From positions 810,676 through 874,675 of the forward strand of contig RDEW01000002.1 in the NCBI GenBank assembly GCA_011109175.1: a stretch of DNA of 64,000 bases, read 5' to 3'. Every line of letters begins with the position of its first letter. The first letter of the stretch is position 1. The notes under the pieces are model-generated. The model saw only the letters and a list, made by a program, of their open reading frames with translations, was not told where the DNA came from and searched no databases. Made by a program: the position numbers and the translations under genes. Positions 31,943-43,250 of the stretch are shown here, piece after piece. This DNA comes from Dicyema japonicum (taxonomy: Eukaryota > Dicyemida > Rhombozoa > Dicyemidae).

Positions 31943-32175
31943 AAGCACGTTGATGCGCACGTTATTAAAAAATTTATAAATAATGGTTAACCAATGTAAA
32001 TGTCATTTAATGTATAATAAAAAATGATTATTTTAATTTTAGTAATTATTTTAATTCGTTTATCTTTTAAATTAATTAAGTCAAAAATGTATATAAATTT
32101 ATTCAAATTTGTATTTGGCAGGCGGCACACTAGAAATTGTCTTGCGGCACACCGTTTGACAACCTCTGTATTAAG

Positions 32176-33060
32176 GATTCCAGAGGAATTGTGACTGGAA
32201 CTTTCCAGAAGTCCACCGTTCCGTAATTTTAGAGCCCTTTTTGACTATGCATGGCTCAAACAAATTGGGATTCTTGCTTAGAATTCAAGAAACACAATCT
32301 TTGACAATTATCTAATTTTGTTAGACCAGGTAGCTTAAGATTAGGTTGTCATAATAACAGTGGTCCTGTGTTTGATCTTTTTAAATCAGAGTTTTCTTGA
32401 AGGTGATCCTGGAATGACTAGATGCCTTTTTCGAGACAACTGGTGAAGTAAGCAGGAACTCTGTCTCTCCTTAAGAGCTTGGGACTTCTGACTACGTTCA
32501 TAAGTCACAAAGTCCGTGAAGCACAGTGGCTCTATTAGCTGATCTCTAGTATGTCGTCAATTATGTCAACGGGGTCAGAATGCTAAAAGTGCTCTTGTGT
32601 TGTAATGCCTTGATCTCAACGTGAAACTGGATTGTCTAATGGGAAAGACAAAAAGGGGTTAAGAATATTCTTGATGCCTTGATCCCCTTCAAATAATTAA
32701 TTAGTTTATCTGTTCTTTCTTTTTGTGTTTGTCTCTGCCAAAGTGGGCGGTTAAAGTAGAGATTTTTAGGGTTTCTGTGTTAATTGTGAAAGACAAGAAG
32801 CGACCATAGTGGAGTCGACAGATTATTAGTTGACATTTGAACTCTTGGCTATAGGCAAGAGCATGGGGAGTGTTAAACTTGCAAACCTGTAATGTGGATT
32901 GAAATCACTGAAAAATGCCAGAGTGACTGGAAAAGCCCCGGGATTTTCCGATTAAAGTTTAAAGAAAAGTCAGATAAATCTCATTCATTGAAGAGACTAA
33001 TCTATTTTCTCCTTTCGGGAAGAGAAACCACAAGGTGATCGAACTCAAGAAAAGCTTTCG
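32176..33060. other. no gene recognised; dispersed repeat inside
   Basis: A diverged repeat pair: about 32420-32530 and 43300-43420 share TCGAGACAACTG, TCTCTCCTTAAGA/TTCCTCAAGA, a TTGACTAC-like block and AGxCCGTGAA. Otherwise unrecognised. Confidence 0.4.
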
Positions 33061-35485
33061 GAAATTGTTCTAAAAAATGTGCCAATATGGACTAAGGAAG
33101 ACGAACTTATGACTTATATGAAAGAAATTGCTCCAACCACTGAGTCGGTGAAACTTATTGCCAGGAATGAAAGAAAACTCCCTGTTGTGAAGATTAGCTT
33201 AAAGTCAAGGGCAGAAGCTACGTCTGAGTCTCGTGATTGGATGGAAATTGATTGTGAGTGGGTCAGAAGACAACCCCCAAGATGCTTTAATTGTCAATAT
33301 TTCGGACACATTGCAATGGGGCAAAAAGATGTTTCTTATGTGGAGGACCACATAGTCCCCCGGAGAGCCCAGAACCTAACAATAGAAGATCCTGTATTAA
33401 CTGCGGGTCTGGTGATCACGGAACGAGTTATGCTGGTTGTCTGGTGGCCAGGAAAGCCGTGGCCTCTACAGGAAGAGGAACCGAATCTCATGGGTTAGGA
33501 ACATGGAGTAGATGAAAAAATCCTCCTCCACCACATTACCTAGATACGAAGTCTAGTGAAAACAAGCAGGACGCAATAATTAAAAATCGACCTCTAAAAT
33601 ACGATATTATGAATCCAACACAGAAAAAGCCAATTGTGGATCAAGAATATCTGGAGGAGAAGCTAAAAAGGTCCTGCTGGGAATCTATTCCGAGGGCATC
33701 TGAAAGACAGAACTTACATATGTGATCAACCGTCTAAACGAAGAGTGTGATAAGGTAAACTTGGATTTACTGCAAGTGGTGGCTCTGGTCCTGAAGAGAT
33801 CAGGCCGCCAAGACCAGTGATCCAAAACATAAGGATCATGCTCGTGAATGCCCGATCAATCCTGAGGAAGCATCGCGAGCTAGCTTCCCTGGCGAATGCC
33901 TAGGAAGGTGATATAATAAGTCAAATGAGAATACAGTACTCCCGGATTTTGAATCGATATCTTTATACTGGAAAGAAGGGGCTATACCAGGGACTGGAAC
34001 ATCAATTTTTTGTCGGTGTCATCTAAAGACAAGGAATCCGAGATTTGTTTCATCAATTTGTTGTGAGTTTGTAGCCATTGATGTTCGCTGTGTCGACGGA
34101 TGGCTCGCAATTGGCGGTATTCCAAATCCTTGAAGGAATGTACCGGAGATATCTCCCAGTTCTTCAGTGAAAACCCGATGGCCATACTGGGAGGACATCC
34201 ATTGGCTGCAAGAAGAGTAACATGGATGGCAAGCTGCTGATGAAACTATTGTACGGATGGTAGCGAAAACAGGGAGACCGACGAATGATCCTGCTAACTC
34301 CGCCCGATCAGCTGATTCGGTCAATTTCAAAAATTATGGAAAAAATTGAGATGCAGCAGAAAAAAAGGACTTGCTCATATACGACCACTCCTGAAACCTA
34401 GAAGACGAAAAGACAATATAGCATCATTCAGGTCGACTGGAAAGCTAGTCCTTTCAAAAATTAATGATGTTCTACCAGATATGTCATTTCAGCATGGGTT
34501 CAAAGCAGAAGATCAAATTCACTCATTTAACCACCCTGGCGGATTTTACCAGGAAAGGATTCACAAAAAATCCCAGACATCTGAAGACGGTACTTTTTTC
34601 CGTGGATATTTGACTTTGTTTTCAGGAAAAACTTAACTTGGAAATATTCAATCGGAAATCCCTTGAAACCTTAAACTCTGGTTGACTAACTTTCTCAGTG
34701 GTCGGAGGGGCGTATTTTTTTGATGATTTAAGACCGGCATCACGACTTCTCACGATTGGCGTCCCCCAAGGATCATCCCCTATCCCCTTTATTGTTCAAC
34801 CTATTTACGGGTGATCTTCCCATTCCAGAAAACGAGAACGACATGTTATTAACTTATGGAGATGGCATTGTTTGACCTCACGTGATCAAGATATTCAGGT
34901 TGCAACATCAAGATTGCAACAACACGTGGACTGTTAGAGGACAACCACAATCGATTATTCCAGAAGATCAGTTACTACATTATCCATGTTCGGAGAAAGA
35001 TTAAGCAGACGGACGGTGGAGCTAAAAGTGAATAATGCAGACATCCCTTTAGCAAACACCAGAAATTTCTGGGAGTCACATTTGACATGTCGAAAACGTG
35101 ATCATCAAATGGGAGAAAAAGGCTAACGTTCTGAAAAGCATCTCAGGAGTATGGGAGGGATAAAACCATCCAGTCTTGAACTCCATATGCAAACACTTCG
35201 TCGAGCCATGTATCTCATATACGTGTGCTTCATTGGATCCGTTTATCTGTTGGACAAATTCTATGAAAATCTAAGCCAGCTAAAAAAGGGCTTCCATGGA
35301 CTTCTGGAGAGTCCCAGTTTCCAATGCCTTTCGAATCTTTATACGAAAAAATACGTGCGACTACGAGGAACCAGTTATACGGCTGATACGTACGTGCGTG
35401 GGCTCGAGGGAGGATCATCGTGCCAAGTTGAAGTCTATTTGAAGCGTGCCAGGACCACGTGATTAGTTAATTTGGTATTAGGGCA
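33060..35485 (+). mobile_element. Jockey/CR1-like non-LTR retrotransposon, decayed, both ORFs traceable
   Basis: ORF1 with CCHC zinc knuckles (33079-33515), then the start of ORF2 at about 33838 (MLVNARSILRKHRELASL, endonuclease N-terminus), a large loss, and RT pieces: HIRPLLKPRRRKDNIASFR (34365), FQHGFKAEDQ, VGGAYFFDDLR, TIGVPQGSSP (about 34755, palm), a degraded YADD region near 34855, and a C-terminal segment 35151-35462 ending in YLKRARTT. The 3' end carries GTGATTAGTTAATTTGG at 35459. It has more than five frame breaks. Its last 140 nt recur inverted at 30405-30552. Confidence 0.75.
33079..33515 (+). pseudogene. retrotransposon ORF1 with zinc knuckles (gag-like)
   Basis: First frame (33079-33498): a region with EDELMTYMKEIAPTTESVKL and RVRRQPPRCFNCQYFGH. 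After a one-base shift the second frame (33291-33515) continues KRCFLCGGPHSPPES, RRSCINCGSGDHGTSYAGC. Together three CCHC knuckles of the C-x2-C-x4-H-x4-C type, with the preceding conserved pre-knuckle domain of Jockey-type ORF1 proteins, which bind element RNA. Inactive because of the shift. Confidence 0.7.
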
Positions 35486-36566
35486 GCCACTGTATGGCCA
35501 TTTGTTCATTTTATTTTGTCATTAAATAATAAACTGTGGTCTTTGGGATTATTATAGCATGACTGATATCACCGGGGTTACTTGCACTAAGAGCTATAAA
35601 ATCACTTTGATTTGCCAGAAAGTATATAATCCTTGAGTAATTTCTGCTTTTGACTAAAAAACCGCGGTTAAATAAAAAAATGCTTTTGAACTGACAAAGA
35701 AATGGTTTACGGACAAAAGGAACATAATTCAAACGCCTTTTGACATCCAAATCCGAAGGAATAACGGAGGAGGCCAAATCCAACGTGATCAGGATACAAA
35801 CCAAACCCAACGAACTTGTCGAACCAAGTTGTGAGTCTGAATTCAACTTTTCGGGATCACTTAGTTTTTTTTCGGTTTACCTGTGGTCTTGGAATAAAAA
35901 TTTAATCTAATGCACCTTACACAGAAGACGCCTAATGCTTGGCTAGCATTCAAAGGTTCCATCTCTTTATTCCACCGGGAGATTATTTCGCTCCCTGGAT
36001 CCTCTACTGGAAATCTTCATGATCATGGGATAAGGTATTTTGGTTTTACCTTTGGTCTTTGAAATAATTTCGATCTGACGCACATGACATTTGCACGTGT
36101 TACCTATGGAAACTTTGGTTCTCCTAGCAATTAAAAGAATTGGTCTTACAGCGATGTGGAGCACCTTTGTAAAGTTCTAGTGACTGTTTTGCTCTTTCTG
36201 CCTATTAGATGACCAGAATACCACTTCTTCTCTTGTACGGGCCAGCCTTTGAGTTATGCGCTATATATCTAACGAATATTTGCGAGCGTCCACCCTTGGT
36301 AGGATATTCCTGTTATACACCGGTAACCTTCAAATACCAGGAGATAATAAATAAACAAAAATTTTTTTTTAAAATTAAACTTATTTTTAAATAAATTACT
36401 ATATTTTAGGAGGGAAATATTTTTCAAATGGAATATGGTACTGTGTGTATTTAATTAGGTTTTAATGAATTATTAACCCCAAATTTCCAACTTTAATTCA
36501 TTCAAAGAAGAAATGTAAAGAATATAAGGCTAATAGGTACAGAACAAACCAGTCCACATTGAGTAA
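35486..36566. other. intergenic with dispersed-repeat pieces
   Basis: 35860-35990 and 36035-36110 carry diverged pieces of the repeat family at 20805 and 43118 (GACGCCTAATGC, TTTGGTCTTTGAAATAATTT). No gene seen. Confidence 0.4.
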
Positions 36567-38043
36567 AAAGCCAACCATACCGAAAATATTACAAAATCAA
36601 TTCAAGGTACTATACAACCTTAAATATTATTAGCAATAAACGAAGGAAGAGGTCTGGCAAGTGGAGAAGTTGGAATTGCCTCAATTAAGCCTCAAGAGTC
36701 TGCTATTCTCACTCTCACCCAATTTTCCGACACAATCTGTTATTCCCGATTAATAGCCTACTGCAACATTTTGCAACCAAGTGATTTTGTTTGTTCCAAA
36801 ACCATGTCCACCAAGATAAATGGAGTGAATGTTATAAGGGAGAATATGGGTGAATCCAACATTAACTTTATCGATAGGATTTTTTCTGATTTATTGGGTT
36901 TTATTTAATAGTGATTGTTGGCAGAGTCTGTTGCGGAATTGGATTTGATCTATTCCCTCTCCCACGTCTGCACCTTTTCTGATTATGGTTTGTATTGTTA
37001 GCATATAGTTCGTCCTGAATTATCATCTTCCATTGTATTGAGGAATGGAAGACATCCAATTATTGACAGACTCGACTCTAATTTTGTTCCCAACCATACT
37101 GTTTGTTAATTAGTAATATATAGTACATCACTGGGAGTAACAGAATCCACATTATAGGAGGATTTAACATGGTAATGATTGTGTTACAACAGAGTGGGAA
37201 AACAACTTATTTAAGACAGGTGGCCCTTCTACTAATAATGACTCAACTTGGGTCGTTTGTCCCCGCAGATTATGCGTGCTTCAAACTTGCTAATCAAATT
37301 GTGTTCCACTATGGTCGATCAGAGACTGGATCGTCACTTTCCACATTCGAAACAGATGTTTATATATAATAATAATTTAGATGCAACTAATGTCAGGATT
37401 GCTCAGGTCTTGTGGAAATAACTCATATGTCTTTATTGATGAATTATGCTGCTGTACTCTCTCTTGTTATTACAGCAACTGACCAATGGCTGGAGCGGCC
37501 ATTTATATCTCTATTTTGGAAGAGTTGTGTAAATTGGGGGTATTACTTTCAATAATTTAGTCGATTGTGTAAATAGCTACTAATATTGATAAGGTCTGTC
37601 TTTTGGAAGATATCAATCCTTGTGTTGAAAAGTTACTCTGTTTATTATTAGAGCTATCACTTTGTGACCTCACAACAAATTGGACGCCTTCTCTTGTATT
37701 TAAACACGCTTTGAAAAGGGGAAAAGTACATCGACTGATTATGGTTGTGGTTGCACCTATTAGGCATTACTTTGGCTTCAATGACCAGTCTGCCCTCTGA
37801 AATATTAGTAAGTGCTAGGAATGTTCAGAGACTATGGGTGACATGGAAGTATTTATTATTTTTATATTCAGAATGAGGACATTTCACGTATTAATGCTAT
37901 TAAAGTGAAAAAGGCAAAAATGAGGCTGGTTATTAAACTAGAGGATATTGCTAAAGGTAACTGCTTTTGATGAAAACTCAATGAGGTTATATCTAAAGAA
38001 ATTAAGACGAGAATACGATGAGGCTGTTAAATTTGACTCATAG
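36567..38043 (+). pseudogene. MSH4: MSH4-like MutS homologue, internally deleted and broken
   Basis: MSH4 pairs with MSH5 to stabilise meiotic recombination intermediates. Visible: EGRGLASGEVGIAS (MSH4 N-terminal domain), running straight into a helix-turn region (ELDLIYSLSHVCTFSDYVRP) that lies about 390 residues later in human MSH4; the connector, lever and clamp are missing. Then the ATPase: GGFNMSGKTTYLRQVAL (Walker A split by an intron), GSFVPADYA, STFETD, YVFIDEL (Walker B). Next should come GRGT, but the sequence gives C-C-S-T and loses the frame. Later pieces: ATNIDK, GITLASMTSLPSEI and the C-terminus NSMRLYLKKLRREYDEA. Introns: 36607-36633, 36898-36924, 36988-37008, 37101-37123, 37172-37192, 37358-37380, 37454-37475 (21-27 nt). 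First exon uncertain. Confidence 0.8.
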
Positions 38044-38880
38044 TTGGTTAATGTTCAGTTTTTGTATTCAATAAGTCATCTTCGTTCGCATTAAACCATA
38101 TTCCTATCTCCCATACAAATGAATATCAATAAATCCTCTACAGAAGCATAGTACTCAAAGTTATCACTTTCCCTTAAATTTACGACTACAAGGAGATCTG
38201 TTACAAAACGACTCGTAATAATTTCCCATCCTCCACGAATGTTTTGAAATCTTAGTACTGATGAACATTGGAAACGTTTACCACTGTGACGGAGTATTTA
38301 TCGGTTTTGTTAAAAAGATTTAATTGTAGAGGAAAACACAACAAGTCTAACAAGGAGATCAAAACCAATGTCAGACTAGTAGAGTCAAATCAACTCTAAG
38401 AAAACAAAACATCCTTTCAAGAACATAGAACAGTGTCTCAAAAACTATTGACGCATCAATTACATCCTTCACAAGAATCTTTAAGGTTTTCCCTTATCTT
38501 TCCAAATACATTCTATAATCATATATCACTTTAACTGAGAAGTAGAGAATTAATAATATTACATATCGGATGGTTAAATTTGGAATGGACCAATGTCGAA
38601 ATTGAGAAGGAACAGTATAATTACTAGTTAAGATGTTTAGTGGTCATTTTTAAACTGTTCAAATATTATGTGGTTGTGTTTGGTTAATTGAGGGCATAAT
38701 TAAATGGTCAGATGTGTACACCTGCATCTTTGCCGTCAATATAAAAGAAAAAAGAAAGAAGACCCACAGCAATCCGCAAACGAATTGTGGAGATTCGTAT
38801 AGACACGACGATCAGTACGGATACGGCTGTGACGAATAACAAACCCGACATACGATTATTCTTGTTGAAATTGGGATCAA
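38044..38880. other. no gene recognised
   Basis: AT-rich spacer downstream of the MSH4 remnant; short ORFs only. Confidence 0.4.
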
Positions 38881-39230
38881 TTCAAAACGTCTCCATCCTT
38901 TTCTGATGGGTACATATAGACCAATTCATCGAGCCAACTAAAGTTATGGAAGTGCAGCTTGGGGATCAAAACTTGCCAAAACTAACATGGATAAGATCAA
39001 CTCAGCCGAATCTAATTTGACCAAAACAATCTTCCGACTCACAGGACTACCAATAAGGGCAACCCCATTTGAGGTCCTTGTGAGGAATTCCGGCGGCCAA
39101 ATGGGAAACCGCCAGAAGAACGGTGTTATCTAAATGTGTCGATTCCTGAGAACGACACAGAGAAAAGATGTGAATACTGCTGAGAGAAGCCGGGATCACC
39201 TGATGGCGTCTCCTTTTTAATTAGTTTGCC
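38881..39230 (+). mobile_element. CR1/Jockey-like retrotransposon C-terminal fragment
   Basis: One frame reads YGSAAWGSKLAKTNMDKI then SAESNLTKTIFRLTGLP and PFEVLVRNSGG, the post-RT region of such elements. The TTAATTAGTTTG block at 39219 marks its 3' end. Confidence 0.55.
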
Positions 39231-39369
39231 TGGTGATTTTTTGGCTTATTAATAATAATAGAGAAATATAATGTTTTTCCATTTTTGTGATAAAAAGAAC
39301 TTGACAGAAATTCTGATTCCAGATAGTAAGGTATTATAAAGTAAACACTGCTAATTAAGTTATGGGAAA

Positions 39370-39800
39370 AGCAATATGAAACTGTAGGACTTGCCAACCG
39401 AAATTTACCCAGACAATCTCTCCAAACCATGGTAAACGCGGCATTACACAGGCTGAAAAACCTATGGCTAAAACGGAAAGGGAATAACATAAAACAAAGG
39501 ATAATGTTATATGACACCTTTATAAAACCAATCCTCCTATACAACTCTGGGACCTGGGCCACCTCAAAATAGGAATTGGAGAGGCTATACTTGTTTTACA
39601 GGAATCATCTAAGAAACATAACTGGAATGTCCAAGATCTCGCGGAAAGGACTGTACAATAAGTTTGACTGTACACCAATAAGTCTCGAGATCATTAGCTC
39701 TCGTTGGAGACTCTTTGGACACGTCCTGAGGTTGGACCCGATAAATTTGTACGTAGTTTTTTTGACAAACTCCTTGCAAACATCTTTGGACTAAAATCCC
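39370..39800 (+). mobile_element. non-LTR retrotransposon fragment, post-RT region
   Basis: One stop apart, two open stretches: RQSLQTMVNAALHRLKNLWL, DTFIKPILLYNSGTWATSK, then YRNHLRNITGMSKISRKGLY, SLEIISSRWRLFGHVLRLDP. LLYNSGTW and SRWRLFGHVLRLD are typical of the family also seen at 5281, 50460 and 51244. Truncated at the 3' side. Confidence 0.7.
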
Positions 39801-40410
39801 TTATTGGAACTTTCAATTACTTTTTTAGTGAAATGTTTGCAATAATTATACCCAACTTCCCCATCTTGCCAAACCTTTCTTGTAGATTCTCGATTACAAC
39901 AATTTTTTATCTTCGTGTCTTGTTTTTGATTATCGTTTTCATTGAAGAAATTAAAAAATCGACATCTTTAAAAAATCCTCTTATTTTAAGGCAGATTGTG
40001 GGGAAACTTTCAATACTTGTGGAGCAGCTACCATGTGTCTTACCCCATGCGATATCAGAAAAGAAAATTATCGCAATCTATCGCAAAATCATTAGCACGT
40101 GGTCAATTATCAGGCAATTTTCTACACTATTTTGGCAAGCATGAGGGGAAGGAAGTTAATGTCCAATACACTCAAACAAGTATCGTAAACTTTTACTGAT
40201 CAAGTCTTGCAAAGGAATATCCGATTCTACAAAAGCCTTAGTGACCTGATCGATCCATGAGTTGGTAGATGAGAAGAGAAAATCAAATATTCTTGTAGTG
40301 TTGACACCTATAAAAATAGTAATAAAATGATAAACCTGTTAATTTGAAATATTTCTTAGACGATCTTGCTATTGATTCTCTCAAATAATAACACTGCACT
40401 TTACCAAGAA
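39801..40410. other. no gene recognised
   Basis: Two overlapping ORFs (39704-40144 and 39996-40199) run through here, but their sequences are low complexity or hydrophobic without recognisable domains. Confidence 0.35.
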
Positions 40411-40585
40411 CCATATTAGCTATAGCTGCTTCCAGGCAAGACACACTTTTTTAAGCAAAGAACATAACTAATCGATGAGGAGAACCAAGGAATGCTCTTC
40501 ATTTCTTGTTCTTTTGTTGGATGTGAGTCCTTTTGTAGAAGATCGGTTCCGCAATGGAATGTTCAATGATGATGGGGTCACTCGT
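40411..40585. repeat. dispersed repeat of about 180 bp, copy 1
   Basis: Begins CCATATTAGCTATAG, then AGGCAAGACACAC, AAAGAACAT, GAACCAAGGAATGCTCTTCA, GGATGTGAGTCCTTT, GTTCAATGATGATGGGGTCA. Copies at 56991-57174 (complete) and 63675-63751 (first half). A weaker match near 15088-15160 (GATGACGGAATCACTCG, CCTCAACCGAA) fits the continuation of the 57 kb copy. No coding capacity; may be a SINE or a small non-autonomous element. Confidence 0.65.
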
Positions 40586-40902
40586 CTAACAAAGGTTTTA
40601 AAAATGTGCCGCATAAATTGCGAAAAGATTTCCTTGTGAATTGCTATAAAATTCATTACTATATTTTCAAATAACAGACTAATCTTTTCAATGTCCTTTT
40701 GATTGAACAGGCATCAAAGTAAGTAAGATGATAATTGAACACACGCTATTATTTTATTTAAAAACTCGCAATATTAAAAAATCAAATCAAAATAACTTTT
40801 GATTTATATAATATTTTTGATTAAAAACTACATTTATAATTTTTAAAAAATTTAAAAAAAAACATGAATTTTTGACTTTATTGACTATTATTAACCCTCA
40901 AT

Positions 40903-41043
40903 ACAGAACAACATAAAAGGTAACAGGCGTCCATTCCCGGAATTTGTGGAAACTTTCCAGTGAGTGGAGGAGAGCAAATGATCCTTTTCGCGCCAGCCTG
41001 GCACTGGGAGCCACTTGAGACAGTTGGATCAGATGACGCGATT
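40903..41043. repeat. dispersed repeat of about 140 bp, copy 1
   Basis: Shares GTGGAAAC, CCAGTG-GTGG, GGAGAGCAAATGATCCTTTT, CGTGCCxGCCTGGCACTGGG and GATCAxATGACGC with 50996-51140; a partial third copy lies at about 21400-21484. G+C is much higher than its surroundings. Function unknown. Confidence 0.7.
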
Positions 41044-41910
41044 GATCTTACTTAATCATTAAAGAACTGTATTTGAAGAAAAACTTTACTGCTATAATAC
41101 AAAATAATTTAAAACTCTAATTAATGTAAAGTCAAATTCTATTGATTTCTATTTACTTTATTCTAAAATCTACACTTTCCTTAAGCTCACACCAAGGAGA
41201 CAATAACTGACTTGCAGTAAGTCTAACTGTATAATTGAATTCTTAGTAATTCTCCTGGTTTTCGTTCATCATACGAAGGACAAACCTTATAATCGCTCTC
41301 CTCGTCTTTCCCAGCATCAAGATAATTCTCTCCACGAAAAACCACTTCACACATCCATATAAGAGAGGAGCCGTATAGTAGCTTGGTCAAACACTACCAC
41401 TACTTTATTTTTCCATCAAAAAAATTTAGCAAATTATTGGGAGGATCATTTTATGAGCTTATGACGAATCTCTTACTTATATGAGAAGGTTAATTCAATT
41501 TATAATCGATAAAATATTTTAGAGGATTAAATTTGTTTTTCAATTTACTTTTCCCATCGACGCGAATTCCTGGGTCGTTTAGGGAATCGGATTTCTACAC
41601 GCACAAGAGATCTCCGTGAGCACTGCTGGCTAGTTAAGCGAATCACCTTCCTGGGAGAGAATATCTACGGATTCAGAGCAGCTACTGTATGATCCTCTGA
41701 CTTAAGTATTAAGCTGCTTACAAATATCATTTATTTTATAAAACTTCCTTCACCTTGTTAGAATATGTCATAATAGCTTATTGATTTCATTAACAGCTAT
41801 TTTTGAAACCACAAAATACCAATAAAACTCAAAAACCACAAACCCCAAGCAACGTCTCTTCAAAGACATTGGCCTTACAATCATTAAAGGCAACTCTGAG
41901 TGCCTTCTTT
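41044..41910. other. no gene recognised
   Basis: AT-rich sequence with short ORFs. Confidence 0.4.
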
Positions 41911-42020
41911 CCAGAGCGTTCAAGGCAGTAATAATCATGGACAGCAAACTTTCAATAAGACTCACCCAGAGCGTTCAAGGGCTGTAATAATCATGGACAG
42001 AATCTCCCAATAAGAGACTC
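41911..42020. repeat. two-unit tandem repeat, period 56
   Basis: CCAGAGCGTTCAAGG, then GTAATAATCATGGACAG and CAATAAGA occur twice, at about 41911 and 41967. Differences are few, so the duplication is recent. Confidence 0.75.
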
Positions 42021-43117
42021 TTCTGAATTACGTCATTTCAAAATCACTATATAAGTGCAGGATCAGTGACATCATACATTAGACGTAGTCACTCATTTAA
42101 GAACTATTGATTCACTACGACCTTGATATAACGATTTGATCATGAATCGGGGTAATAGAAGAGGCTAAGCCCTTGAATAGTTTTAAAATTTATAAATTCA
42201 CAGAATCTGCCGTTGAAACTAAAACTTGGATTCTCGTCAAGAAATTTTCCTTTCAGAAAGGCAATCAAATTTGCGGTTTAACGTCTGATTTGACAAACAG
42301 TGCAATGATTAAGACTTATAAAATTATTAGACGGCAGTTACAATGTTTCCACATTAAATGGATTTGTTCTCCAAGCAGCACAGTGTTTTTAACAGTGATC
42401 CCATACTTAGCAAGCTTTCCTCCAATTCAGAAGTCAATTTGTGACCTTAACCTTAGATGAGATATATTGGGGACAAGAATGTTTCGCACGATGAAAAAAA
42501 GTTCCGATTTCTGCAGGACTGTAGAGCCGGCCTCGTAGTTCTAGTAACACGATGGTTTAACTACCAATTTTAAGGTTTTTATGACTTTTGGAGTATCAAT
42601 TACATTTGTGGAGGACAAAGTCAGCAACAGCATTCAGTTTATGCATTTCGACTCCACACAGAATAAAGTGAATGTCTTCTTATTGCAGATGAACTTAACT
42701 GCGAGGTGTATTTTTAACGGAACAAACGTTTTGTGCCACGCTTGCATTGATACGGAGACTCTCTCTGGTTATGGGTATTTGGAGCCTGATTCAATCTATA
42801 ATTCATGCATTTAATAATTTTATGATTGAATACATGAACTTCCATTTTGATATTAAATGTCTTAAATTGTCGGTTTTCCTGTGGTACCTACTCTTTGCTC
42901 AGGGGGTAGTGGATGATGCTGTCGCTTGTGTTACATGCCGTGGGTTCTATTCTCACGCAGCTACCTGTTTGTCGATGGATTTCCTCTCAGTTCTTTGCCT
43001 AGAGGTGTTGGTGGAGTGTTTGGATAGGTGCGTATCACTCAGAGGGTTGGGGGTTGTATGATCAGATGTTAGTCGACCCTCAACCTCTTTCCAGTGTTTT
43101 TAAATTAAATCGAATTT
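42021..43117. other. unidentified ORFs, no support
   Basis: ORFs at 42173-42460 (95 codons), 42581-42814 (77 codons, with CIFNGTNVLCHACIDTETLS) and 42747-43061 (104 codons, hydrophobic with Cys-rich patches) are not recognised. No convincing short-intron chain joins them. They may be parts of an unknown host gene, because 42581-42814 has a reasonable amino-acid make-up, but I cannot support a call. Confidence 0.3.
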
Positions 43118-43250
43118 TAGAGGCGTCACGGGATTCACCAACTGAGGACACGCCCAATGCCTAGTTGGCATCCAAAGAGAATCTAATGGCTGACAACCTG
43201 CACTCTGGGAAAGGATATGCCCTAATCAAGGCCCGAGTACGCCAATGAAT
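43118..43250. repeat. dispersed repeat copy (family of 4376, 20805, 35910)
   Basis: Reads GGATTCACCAACTGAGGACA then CGCCCAATGCCTAGTTGGCA, TCCAAAGAGAATCTAATGG. 20805-20900 has the same blocks (GAGACGCCAATGCCTAGTCG, AGAGGATTC). More distant copies at about 4376-4470 and 35910-35990 share the following TTCCACCGGGAGATT. Confidence 0.55.

Larger units (their letters stand above)
30578..32167 (-). mobile_element. hAT-type DNA transposon with target duplication, interrupted
   Basis: Flanked by GTATTAAG on both sides (30570-30577 and 32168-32175), an 8-bp target-site duplication as expected for hAT. Ends: left CAGAGCTTTTCAAA, right (read inward) AGAGGTTGTCAAA; both also carry CGGCACAC units just inside. 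Encodes a decayed hAT transposase on the minus strand (next entry). A Tc1/mariner-type element sits inside at 31262-31914. The boundary may shift by one base, since the right-hand G can belong to the repeat or the element. Confidence 0.85.

Noticed and set aside
36567-38043. Assignment as MSH5 or a bacterial-type MutS
   Set aside because: The N-terminal GRGLASGEVGIAS block and the C-terminal RLYLKKLRREY block fit MSH4 better than MSH5, and no mismatch-recognition Phe-x-Glu motif is present.
39704-40144. 146-codon ORF
   Set aside because: Begins in an alternative frame of a retrotransposon fragment and continues into AT-rich, hydrophobic sequence without a domain or splice support.
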